From Halicephalobus mephisto (taxonomy: Eukaryota; Nematoda; Chromadorea; Rhabditida; Panagrolaimidae), in NCBI GenBank assembly GCA_009193035.1, contig SWDT01000072.1, positions 1 through 32,950 of the forward strand: DNA of 32,950 nt, given 5' to 3'. Made by a program: the position numbers and the translations under genes. The notes beneath the pieces are model-generated. The model was given only the letters and a program-made list of their open reading frames with translations, searched no databases and was not told where the DNA came from. Below are positions 11,223 to 20,032 of this stretch, one piece after another; within the stretch, counting starts at the first letter, position 1; each line of letters begins with the position of its first letter.

Positions 11223-11460
11223 CTCAAACTTGCGTAATTAAACCAAATTACAATAAACTCGCTATAAAGTATAAACGCAACACAAGCAATAAACTTTTAC
11301 TAAGACTGTTACCTGTCTGAATCGATGGCGTTATCGCCATTCTGATCAAATGCCGGGATAATCCAAAAGACCTATTAATGAAGCATTCTGTCTTTCTCCA
11401 AAGTAGTTCAAGAGCATGGACCATCAAGCACTTTTTGAAGCTCGAAATTCTTGAATGAAT
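11200..11460 (-). repeat. SL1-like dispersed repeat, copy at 11.2 kb
   Basis: On the minus strand there is a 21/22 match to SL1 (11223-11244, one C-to-G change), preceded by TGCGTTTATACTTTATAGCG and followed by AAATAAAGATACGAAATAAA. There is no GT donor, Sm site or SL RNA body. The sequence on both sides of the motif resembles that at 21.9 kb, which shows a repeat family and not a chance match. Confidence 0.5.
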
Positions 11461-11870
11461 GTTAGTTCAACGAAAATATATTAGCACATAACATGAAAAC
11501 ACAGTGAGAATTTTGTCTTCATATAATTAAAGAGTTCTCAAGACAAGAATCCAACGATTTTTCCTGCAATACTATAGATTTCAACACAATGTGATTATTC
11601 TTCGTCAACATAAGAACAGTACCAACGAGGAACGATAAAAAACTTAAGTTCTATGGTCGTTCATTTCAGAAGATTGTGGATTCTGATTTATTCCATCTTT
11701 TTAAATTAATTTTAATACATGTATTTTATAAGCAAGAATACAATAATTAGACAATTTTATAAAATATAACGATTGCTAATATTAATCAGATTTCCCCTTT
11801 CCTGGTGTTATTCGGGGATATATCCATTGGCAATTCTTACTTTGATTACTTTTAATGTCTGACTACTTAC

Positions 11871-12412
11871 GTTTCAGATCAAGTGGATTCTTGTGATTTT
11901 GTAGCATCTCTTCTATTATAATAGAACCTAGTTGTAATGTTGATAGATAAAGATTCATTTGTGGATATCTAATTGCTGTGACATTCTGAATTCTAAAATC
12001 ATTTTTGGGGAAATAATTAATAATTCCTTCTTCATCTTCTGTGCATAATTCAATTAGGATCTTCAACATCTGAGCGTAGATGATGTATTGAATAAGGATA
12101 GAAGTAGGAAAAATGATTTCATTAGGTGTAAATTTTTAAAAGTGGCCATTGATTTTATTTGCTTTCATTCCAATGTCCAAACAACGTTGAAGTCGGCAAC
12201 AAGAGTATTTGAGAATGTTGAAATCCGTAGTTGGATTTCCGCATTTTTATAGAATGAATTGTACGCACTGTTGATAAAATAATTATTGTTTTTACTAAAA
12301 GTAATAATGGAAAGACAAAAAATATATCTCTTGAAGAACATGAGCATGCATTGCATGCTTTAGCCTTGTACCTATAATATTTAGTAAATTGGAGACAAAC
12401 GCGGAATTTCAC
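11871..12412 (-). pseudogene. Unidentified exon-like fragment(s)
   Basis: The interval 12069-11871 looks like an exon. It is preceded by CTCAG, begins ATGTTGAAGATC, stays open for 66 codons and ends at a good donor (CTGAAAC|GTAAGT). The predicted peptide is acidic at first (ELCTEDEEGIINYF) and then has RYPQMNLYLSTLQLGSIIIE. Upstream, 12356-12165 encodes a short frame with a hydrophobic start (FFKRYIFCLSIITF). No continuation with a matching acceptor is seen below 11866. I do not recognise the family. Given the duplicated surroundings, a truncated gene copy is most likely. Confidence 0.35.
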
Positions 12413-12459
12413 TTTTCAAACCTAAAACAGAACCTGAATCATATATTTAATCCATATGT

Positions 12460-12850
12460 AATATGTATATTCAAAATTGCCATCTTGATTTTCACTTATT
12501 GAGTTTATCACAGGACAAATCCAATTTGTCCCATTTTTATTCTAAAAATAAATAATATACATCTCTGTGTTTATAATTTCTCTTCTGTTCATCTGATAAC
12601 GTATTCCCAGAATGGATATTATTTACACCAACTGGATTAATCTTTCATCATTATCGGGAAAAAAATTGACAAACAAAATAATTATTAAGAGTAAACAAAA
12701 AAGTGTCTTTAAATTTCTTATTTTCGAAAGTTGAGAAAAGGTTGAATGTGAGTATGTTGAATTCGTTGTAGCTTCTGTTATCGGAATTGTAATATAGTAA
12801 GGTTATAAGATGAATAATCTGGATAGTTTCTTGATTATTTCTCCGAGGGA
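12460..12850. repeat. Third, partial copy of the duplicated spacer
   Basis: Matches 7700-8090 and 2450-2840 (for example the runs around TTATTGAGTTTATCACA, TTTGTCCCATTTTTATTCTA and ATACATCTCTGTGTTTATAATTTC). No glycosyltransferase exon accompanies it, so the third unit has lost its genes or was only partly duplicated. Confidence 0.8.
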
Positions 12851-13295
12851 AATGGCTTAGAACAACGCGATCAAACCTATAGAGATGTGAATTACAAACT
12901 AACTTTTATTTAGGTTAATTCGCCTAGAGTTACTAGTAATCAATGTGACTTTTCGTGACTGTTTAGCTTCAAGATCAGCGTTGAGAGTCATTTAATATAC
13001 TGAAATCACTGCTGATATACAATTCAAATTACACCAAAATCGGCTTTAATAAACAGAAAATTAAGATTGAAAAGAAGAAATCAAACTTATGACATTTCCT
13101 ATCACAAGAAATGATTGAAAAATTACAAAGGAATCGTCTGTAATCATCTTAATAAATTAAATAACAGCAAATAAAACCAACTTTGATCGCTTAAAAAGCA
13201 AATAATATTTCCCGCTTCCAACATTATTGACAATAAGATTAATTTTTTATGGCTCTTTTAAATATTTAAATTCCATAAACTCTCTTTTGTTTTAT
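12851..13295. other. Spacer, nothing recognised
   Basis: AT-rich sequence downstream of the methyltransferase-like gene. No ORF, RNA gene or repeat is identified. Confidence 0.5.
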
Positions 13296-14362
13296 TTATG
13301 ATAAATACTTCCCAAAAACAACACGAACTCCATAATCTTTTAAGCAACTTTCATGAATAAAACTGTATTCACTCAAAGTGTGGTGAGCACCGTTGATTTC
13401 GTAACTGAACAAGTAATATCCGCTTTCTGATATTCTTCGTAAAAATTCCACAGTTCTTCTGGGATCGGATCCATGAACTTCGATCAGAATCTGACACATT
13501 GGGATACTGGTCAGATCATCAACAATCTTATACTCGAATCCTTCAATATCTATCTTGAGAATATCAACCTTCTTGTCTTTGAATATTTCCATGAGGGATT
13601 TTATACTGTACTGATCGGCAAATGTGTTAGTTTCGGATGAAATGAGGGCTTTCATGAAGATTCCATTAGAATTTTGTATTCTCTGGAGAGTCTCAGGGTT
13701 CTGATCATCTTTATCAAAGCTCCTGATGAAGCAGTTCTTATTAGTAAAGTTGGCAAATCCTTCCTCGAAACTTGGCTCATTGTGGATACCCATAGAGTAG
13801 ATTGTACACGTTTCAAAGTCTCGCATCTTTACAGGATTGCAAACCCATTTCCCTCCGTCACTGACAGTACCAATTCTGACTAGATCGTTACAGAAAACTT
13901 CGGGAGCGAGAACGCTATACAGCACGAGCCAGCCATTATCGTCATTCAGAGCTTTTAGTTTTTCTCTTCGACTTTCTCTTTGAGATTGATAGAACTCTAC
14001 TGTTGCTGGATGAATGTACGAAAAACGGGGATCTGGGGAGAATTCTTTTAGTAAGGAAATATAGAGTTTCCGAGTATTTAACTCCTGTATTAGTCTTTTG
14101 TCAAGATCTGTAACGAAAGCATTAGAAGATAAATCGAGAAAAGCAAGTCTGGGAATTTTTCGTAGAAACAAGTAACAATTTAATTTGCAATTTTTATGCT
14201 TTGCAACAAAATCAGTCTACAAAATACCTACTTACCATTTAATGTCTCATGAATTTTGCAAATATATACCAACAGAACAATATTTAAGAAGGTGAATCCA
14301 ACCAATGAGACATTCTTCCAATTGGTGAACACTTTTTGATGTTTAAAAACTAATACAGCCAT
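13296..14362 (-). CDS. METTL24-like (Methyltransf_22) type II membrane protein
   Basis: A large C-terminal exon (14107-13296) and a small first exon (14362-14236) are joined by a 128-bp intron (GTAAGT...GTTACAG), giving 312 residues with agreeing phase. Exon 1 encodes a cytoplasmic start (MAVLVFKHQKVFTNWK) and a membrane anchor (LVGFTFLNIVLLVYI). The luminal part has the family's nucleotide-binding start (RIGTVSDGGKWVCNP), IYSMGIHNEPSFEEGF, and the DILKIDIEGFEYKI motif followed by ILIEVHG, then YLFSYEING and a conserved end. Methyltransf_22/METTL24 proteins are abundant in nematodes and are predicted SAM-dependent methyltransferases; their substrates are mostly unknown. Signal anchor and neighbours suggest action on glycans in the secretory pathway. 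The open frame extends upstream to 14171 but lacks an ATG there, so that stretch is read as intron. The exon-exon join is a prediction. Confidence 0.75.
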
Positions 14363-14910
14363 CAGTAGCTAAATATCTGCGGTTATGGTTGCAGTGTTAT
14401 GAAGAAATAGATCAAAAGAATAAGATTTCGTACTTTCCGTAAACTTTTTTTTGGAAGAAACGATATATAAGAAAATGATGATTATCAATGAATTCGCTAT
14501 TCTTCTCATAGATAACTATTTATAATTATTTTCTCTTTCGCAAATAAAGGTGTTGGAAAAGGATAGTGGCCTGATTTGAAACTGGAATTAATAATATTAA
14601 AAGGATATCTTATGTCGAGGTTGACAGATCCTATCAGCTTTTCATTCTTCATTATTCAAAGTCTTATAGAGAAATATCCATATCTCATAATCTTTTTTAG
14701 TTATTAATTTTCATTTCCAATAGTGTTGAATTTGTCAAAGTTACACTGATATCTGTAGACATAGAATCAAGTCATGTGCTGCAGACAAAAAAGTCCTTTT
14801 GACAAATATGAACTCAAAGAGATAAAGTTAGACCACGAATGATTCAAAAACTAGATCAATATAAATCGATGTAATAAATAAAAATGCTCCGCCAGATGCT
14901 ATTTCTCAAA
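14363..14910. other. Intergenic, no gene seen
   Basis: AT-rich, between the methyltransferase start and the SL RNA gene. A 10-base SL1-like end (CAAGTTTGAG on the minus strand, 14906-14915) lies just past the SL RNA 3' region and is discussed among rejected items. Confidence 0.5.
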
Positions 14911-14911
14911 C

Positions 14912-15016
14912 TTGTATGCATTCTTTCATGAAAGCATTCCAAAATTTAATTATCCTCGCCACAAGAATTTCCCGGAGCGAAATTCAATTGTTACCTCAAA
15001 ATCGGGTAATTAAACC
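14912..15016 (-). ncRNA. Spliced-leader RNA gene with variant SL1 exon
   Basis: The minus strand starts with a 22-nt leader (15016-14995) that begins GGTTTAATTACCC and ends TTTGAG like SL1 but reads GAT where SL1 has AAG. It is followed immediately by a GTAACA splice donor. The body contains TTGAATTTCGCTCC and CTTGTGGCGAGG, then the Sm-binding site AAATTTTGG (14947-14939), then a short GC-capped hairpin (GCTTTCATGAAAG). The same order and several identical blocks occur in the SL1 gene at 32.2 kb. SL RNAs donate the leader to the 5' ends of pre-mRNAs in trans. The 3' end is estimated. Confidence 0.85.
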
Positions 15017-16416
15017 AGGGATAGTGTTTTGATCCCCAATCTTTTCGGAGTTGAGTAAATTCGGTTAGCTGAGCAGAACTAGATCTGGACAGTTACGAGA
15101 AAGACAGAAGAACCAGAGATGAGAGTCACAGAGGAACAAACTGGTGATTTGACTGTCTTATTTCCATCAAGAGAGCCTTTCTCTCCTAATCATTTGCTTA
15201 CCTTTTTCTAATTCATGGTCTATTATAGTAACTATTTCCATTAATCGATATTTTTCTAATAGGAGGTATTCAATACTTAAAATACTTAAAATCAGAATAA
15301 CTTCATTGATTTAATTCCTAGATTTGAGGTAGACATTAAATTCCGCTTTTCATGTGTCTTATGTCGAAAATCATAAAAATTTAGAATCATCTCCTGAAAA
15401 AGAAGTTAATTAGAAAGTTGGAAAACATAATATTGATATTATAGAATCGTTTTTTCATTTTATATTTCGAACCTGATGATTTTATGATTTGCAAATCACA
15501 TCTTTGATGACCAGAGATCTGGTTTCATTTTCATATATATGTAGCTTTTGAATTGCATTTGATAGGTCCGTAATAATTTCACTGAAATAGGGTATGTGAA
15601 CTCGTTGTAGTATTAATTTCCAGGTCTTTAGAAGTATATTACTGATGTTCAGTTTTTATATGAGGATATTCCTATTCCTGTGAACAGACTTTATTTCATA
15701 ACTTAGAAAAGTATTCATAAACTTTGAATATTTTGATGTTATTTTTACTATCGAAGGACGTGTTTCCTTTTTAAGTTAAAAATAAATTTTACGTCATTTC
15801 AGAGCATCATGACTTAGAAAAAATCCTCGTTGCTACATGAAAGGTTTTTGAGGAAATATTTTATGGTCTTTTAAGTTCTGAAGATGATAAATTAATTATG
15901 ATCATTGATCCACGGATCAAGTATGCAAATTTTGAGACATGTGCCGAAAATACTTGCATGGAAGATTTTTATATTAATGAAGACGATATTTTTCTTGATA
16001 ATATGAAGGATTCTCCATAAAATCTTAATGAATCGATAAACTTTCAGATAAAACTGGAAAGAGTAAAACAAGTCTAGAACAAACAACATAGTAGTTTTTT
16101 TCCTAATATTATTGTTTATAGAGCATACTTAATTTCTTGAGTTTACTAAAAGATCATATAAATCTCCAGATATAATAAAAGCTGCTTGGCGTTTTTTTTG
16201 TTCTCGATGGATTTCAAATTTAATAAAATTTTTCAAGATTCCCATTTAAAAATTCCCTCATTATAACATTTCAGTTAATTAGTAATGCTACCAATCGCCA
16301 AGAAAGGGTACTTTAAAAAGTGCATTTTGCAAAGTCCCGTCGGATTTCAGACCTTAAAAAACATGTGAGATTTGCTTTAATGTTCCCTTGAGTATTCACA
16401 TCCTCTTCTGAACGAC
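15017..16416. other. Long intergenic region, nothing recognised
   Basis: AT-rich. The 65-codon ORF on the minus strand at 15892-16089 is low-complexity (Ile, Phe, Lys-rich) and has no support. No RNA gene is seen apart from the SL RNA at its left end. Confidence 0.55.
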
Positions 16417-16424
16417 TATATAAG
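16417..16424 (+). promoter_or_regulatory. Possible TATA box of the serpentine receptor gene
   Basis: TATATAAG about 105 bases upstream of the receptor ATG. The spacing is compatible with a short 5' leader but is not diagnostic. Confidence 0.3.
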
Positions 16425-16529
16425 CTTAGAAATACTCTGTAAATAATCACTAAAACTTTTATTAACTCATTTTCGCTCTACTTGCTTCACCTTTTTTAAT
16501 CTCATTCTCCCAAAACACATTTATTTACA

Positions 16530-17692
16530 ATGACTTTCTGGAGGACCTTCCACTCAGTCAACGAAGATCTGGCCTTCTACCTTGGACTCTCTTTAAACTT
16601 CCTATTACTAGCTCTCATCAAGAAGATCAAAATCCAATCCATGCAGAAATACAACATCCTCCTCTTCCAATGCTGCTGCATTGACTTGATCCAGGTCTTC
16701 ACTAGCTTCATCGTGAAACCAATAACTATCTTCCATCACAAAAACGTATACTTTCTGAGTAACGGTTTCCTTCGAGATATTGGGGGCTGGATAGAGATGT
16801 TGGGAATTGTTTCATGGGCAACTTCAGTATTCTTCTGTATCTGTTCTATGCCTGTCTCCTACATCTTCAGATATCAGATCTTGTGCTTGGGTGCAGAAAT
16901 ATCGAGAAAATTTTACATCACTTCCTTGCTGTTGGCGTTGTCCAGTGCTTCTACTTTTGGAATGATTGTTTGGAAGTTTCATTATTTGGATAACCAGAAT
17001 TTAACTTATCTGGACGAATTCCATTTCCCGTGGCTGATAGATGACGGTGAGGAGAAGATGAGAGCGGCTTCTGTTTGTTTTGCTGTAAGTTTTCAGAGAA
17101 CAAAATTTTAAAGGTGAAGAGGAGTTAATCCAGAAGGACATGATTTCTACACAGAACTATACGAAAAGTTCTAATTTTAGACTCATATTTGTAGGTTCTG
17201 CAGAGAAATCAAATATCATCCACTCCTCTAAATTGATGTTTTTTATGTCGCGAATATTTTTAGGGCACATTTGGTATGTGGTTCTCCATAGTTGACGTGG
17301 TTTTTCTCACCTTCATTCCTTACGGTATCATAATTATCTACAACATCAAGATTCTCACACATCTAAAATACAGCAAACACATTCTCTCTGTTACTTGCAG
17401 GAGGGTTCAAACAGATTTGAATAGGATATTGCTAGCGCAAGCAACAATCCCGATATTCTCGGCCTTTCTTCCGATGACGATCCAACTCCTTAGTGTTCTC
17501 ATCGATTTCGATCTCGTTTTTACAGGCTTTATTTGCGGCATATTGTATTCCTGGATCCCCGTTGGAAATGCTGTTACCGTCCTTTTGTTTGTCACAGCTT
17601 ACAGAAAGAAACTGAAGCAGCTGGTATCTCGTCTGAATCCCCGGTTGCCACAGTTGATGTCAATCTCGGCTACAGTAACCACTATTAGATAA
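16530..17692 (+). CDS. Serpentine (seven-transmembrane) chemoreceptor, srd/str-like
   Basis: Two exons, 16530-17084 and 17264-17692, with a 179-bp intron (GTAAGT...TTTTTAG, phase 0) give 327 residues, the usual length of nematode chemoreceptors. Seven hydrophobic segments can be followed: LAFYLGLSLNFLLLALI, NILLFQCCCIDLIQVF, VSWATSVFFCICSMPVSYIF, YITSLLLALSSASTFGMIVW, VVFLTFIPYGIIIIYNI, AQATIPIFSAFLPMTIQLL and FICGILYSWIPVGNAVTVLLF, followed by AYRKK. The motif 'R-x-LLAQA-xP' before segment 6 and the Pro in segment 7 are typical of the Srd/Str superfamily; I lean to Srd. These receptors sit in sensory cilia and detect odours or pheromones. The gene appears intact. An AATAAA-type signal follows near 17712. 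Confidence 0.8.
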
Positions 17693-18116
17693 CCAAATGT
17701 ATAATTTTCAATAATAAATGAATTTTACCTTAACAAAAGTTTCCGAATATTCTTTCAATGATCAACATCAAATCGCCCTTGTAATCTATAGGATTTACTG
17801 TTGTTTATGTCATGGATCATAATTAAGGAAAATATTTTTGTTTTACATCTTCCGAAAAGGTAGCCATAAATTTTGGCATTTCCTCAGTACAAAAAACTCA
17901 TTAGAGCTAACACTGGTCATTTATCCAATACTCCGTAAATAATGTCTATATGGACAATTAAAATAAATTCGAAAACGAAATCAATGGGGACTGGATGAGT
18001 GGAATCATTCGCTTCATATTCTCCAAGGATTCAGTTTTCTACGTTGATTCTTCGCTCTAAAATCATTAAAAATATGTTTGTTTCTAACTTATGAGTACTT
18101 TTCCAGTACATAGATG
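17693..18116. other. Intergenic, no gene seen
   Basis: 3' flank of the receptor gene with AATAAA near 17712-17719. Nothing else is recognised. Confidence 0.5.
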
Positions 18117-18359
18117 TAGGCATAAAGATCGGAGTTAAACCGGAATGGCCTAGAGAGAATGCTCATAGCTCCGCCCAGTCAGCCGATGCCTGGGAGGTGA
18201 GACTAAAGTGTTAGAGAGTCAGTCTTTGAGAAATTCCAGCTTTAGACGGGTCCGAGTTTGACTTTGGTCAAACGAGGATCCTTCCTCTTTTGTTCTATGC
18301 TTATGTTAAGATAAACAAGCTTAATTGCTAATAGTAGGAACCAATAGTTTTCCGTCCAA
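18117..18359 (+). repeat. Dispersed 240-bp repeat, copy 2
   Basis: Starts TAGGCATAAAGATCGG and ends near GTTTTCCGTCC. It is nearly the same as 32571-32814 and matches 5721-5965 in reverse complement. The core around 18170-18250 is almost unchanged in all three copies. No TIRs, poly-A tail or ORF are seen. A weak B-box-like GGGTCCGAGTTTGAC (about 18248) could hint at a Pol III origin, but this is not convincing. Confidence 0.85.
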
Positions 18360-18380
18360 GCACGAACACCTTATCTTCCA

Positions 18381-19061
18381 TCATTTTACTACAAATACAT
18401 AAATTAGTGTGAAAGCAATTGTTACATAAATTTTCCAATATTTCAACCAATAAGATTCGAATAAATTATCCAAGTCGTTTAAGATTTCGTGAGGAATTGC
18501 TGAGTTCTGTTTGTTTTCTTTTAATTTCACTTCAACAGTTGACATCTGCCTCATCTCGTTTAGTAATTCTTCTTCGATATCAGTCTTCACATCATTGAAA
18601 AAGTGTTCTTTAAAAATTAATTTAGTATTCAAAAATCGTAAATCATAGTTATTCTTTAGACTTTGTTAATTTTTAAAACTAGTGACATTACTCGGAGGAG
18701 CAAAAGTCCGTCATAGAGAATTATCATTAGTAATTACATTATCTTTCATATACCAAATTTTATCGTTATACTTCTTAATTTTTATAGGTATATAACCTTT
18801 AATATCATTTAGACCAGTAAATTCAATCAGGTTATTATTAATTTCTTTACAGAATTTAACTTCGATAACAGCACTTTATGCTGGATTAGATTTATGATCC
18901 GATTTATCATTGTTAATTACTTTAACATCAACTGTTGTGTAATTTAAAACCTTTTGAATAAATTTCTTTGGATTTTCCTTCAACAAAATTTCTAAAATTT
19001 CATTATGATCATTGAACATTTCACAAAAAGTTTCCGTTAAATGTCTTAATTGATTCTTCAT
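18381..19061 (-). pseudogene. Unknown membrane-protein frame with three in-frame stops
   Basis: A single reading frame from an ATG at 19061 to a stop at 18381 is interrupted only by nonsense codons (TAA 18878-18876, TGA 18713-18711, TAA 18668-18666). No frameshift is needed over 227 codons. The last 20 residues (YWKIYVTIAFTLIYVFVV) form a membrane segment close to the C-terminus, as in a tail-anchored or single-pass protein. Three stretches resemble each other (TTVDVKVINND, SAVIEVKFCKEINN, STVEVKLKENK), suggesting internal repeats. Thirty bases upstream lies a degenerate SL1-like sequence. I do not recognise the family. Most likely a decayed gene; readthrough is a less likely alternative. Confidence 0.5.
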
Positions 19062-19077
19062 ATATAAAATTCATTTT

Positions 19078-19102
19078 TTCAAACTTACGTGTAATTTAAA
19101 CC
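19078..19102 (-). other. Degenerate SL1-like sequence upstream of the broken frame
   Basis: The minus strand reads GGTTTAAATTACACGTAAGT then TTGAA, which aligns to SL1 only with extra bases. It lies directly before the ATG region at 19061. It could be a relic of a trans-spliced mRNA copied back into the genome, or chance. Confidence 0.25.
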
Positions 19103-19269
19103 AATTCTAGTAGTTTTTAATACTGTCACTATTGAAATCAATCATTGGATTACAAATCGAATAGGTCGAACAAGAGAAAGGGATTCTATATCGGGTTGAG
19201 ATTTAGAAAGGGAAAACTTTGTCATTCAGTCACTTTTTAAAGGGCAAAAAGAAATTCAAAAATTGTGAA

Positions 19270-19364
19270 ATTGGCAATTTCCTATTTTCTCTCAGAGGTA
19301 ATTATCATCCTTTTCTGATCAGTTTTCTAATAATTTCAAATTTATTTAATTTGTTCAAAAAAAA
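19270..19364 (-). repeat. Shared 3' flank of the 5S gene, copy 1
   Basis: About 95 bases beyond the 5S 3' end match, in inverted orientation, 26726-26815. The shared stretch includes TGATAATTACCTCTGAG and the poly-T run. The two 5S genes were therefore duplicated together with their downstream flank. Confidence 0.8.
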
Positions 19365-19483
19365 AGCTAGGAGCACTGGAGATTCCCAGGACGTCTCCGA
19401 TCCAAGTACTAATCGAGCCCTAGGGCGTTTCACTAGCCAGATCGGACGGGATGGCGTGCTCTCACCCTGGTTTGACCCCTAGC
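19365..19483 (-). rRNA. 5S ribosomal RNA, divergent form
   Basis: On the minus strand this is 119 nt, the standard 5S length. The internal part is strongly conserved: GCACGCCATCCCGTCCGATC and TAGTACTTGGATCGGAGACG. The ends differ from the C. elegans 5S but pair with each other: GCTAGGGGT with the 3' GCTCCTAGC (helix I), and CCAGGG with CCCTAGG (helix II, one bulged base). A run of Ts follows directly, as expected for Pol III termination. The other copy at 26607-26725 differs at only two positions. There is no tandem 5S array here. Confidence 0.85.
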
Positions 19484-20032
19484 GGGAATAAATCCCCACT
19501 GACTCCACCACTTTTTCATTAAAGAAGGAGAAATGAATTGGAACAAAACGCCAAAACACATCCTGTCATCTCTAAAGAAAAATTTATGCAAGAAAACGGG
19601 ATTCTCATATAGGAGTTGAAACAGCTTTCAAAAACGATAAAGGGATTCAGAAATATTTTAGAATTTCCAATGAACAATCAAAGTACTTCTTTATAAATAA
19701 ATTTTCTGATTTACTTGAATAGAATTACTACATATCAAATGATTTTGGATGTTTTTCAGGACTTCCAGTCTCTGATATTACCAAAACCCCAGAATCTGTC
19801 TTTATGAGAAAACAAATTAAACTCTCAAATTAATTTACGACATGATTGAACATGTTTTTCATCCAAAGTAGATAGGAGAATTGAAATGATCAAAGTGATT
19901 TTCCAATTGAATTTTATAGATCTTCTTTCTTATCCTATGAACTGTATCAAAATATCTCTAAAGGATAAGCTATGTAGTCTTGAACTGAATTAATGAGATT
20001 AATTGAAGACCATTTCCTTCTAATAACTATTA
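19484..20032. other. Intergenic, no gene seen
   Basis: Between the 5S gene and the mariner. Only short frames in AT-rich sequence. Confidence 0.5.

Larger units (their letters stand above)
6045..11780. repeat. Segmental tandem duplication, unit 2
   Basis: Collinear with unit 1 but with both glycosyltransferase genes intact. It contains a 465-bp insertion at 8567-9031 that unit 1 lacks, and it lacks the roughly 830 bp found at 1625-2450 of unit 1. Confidence 0.85.

Noticed and set aside
14108..14171. Upstream extension of the METTL24-like open frame as coding
   Set aside because: It has no ATG (the first codon listed would be TTG), and the phase of the convincing membrane-anchor exon fits only an acceptor at 14108.
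14906..14915. CAAGTTTGAG (minus strand) just past the SL RNA at 14.9 kb, resembling the SL1 3' half
   Set aside because: Only ten bases, no 5' half and no donor. Possibly a relic of the SL1-like repeat, but too short to support.
15050..15067. Shared snRNA-type promoter element upstream of both SL genes
   Set aside because: The sequences look alike (GTTGAGTAAATT and GTTCAGTAAATT), but their distances to the leader differ by 9 bases, whereas snRNA promoters keep fixed spacing.
15892..16089. 65-codon minus-strand ORF
   Set aside because: Low-complexity Ile/Phe/Lys composition expected from AT-rich DNA, with no splice or homology support.
19219..19482. 87-codon plus-strand ORF
   Set aside because: Its second half is the antisense of the 5S rRNA gene, so it is a shadow.
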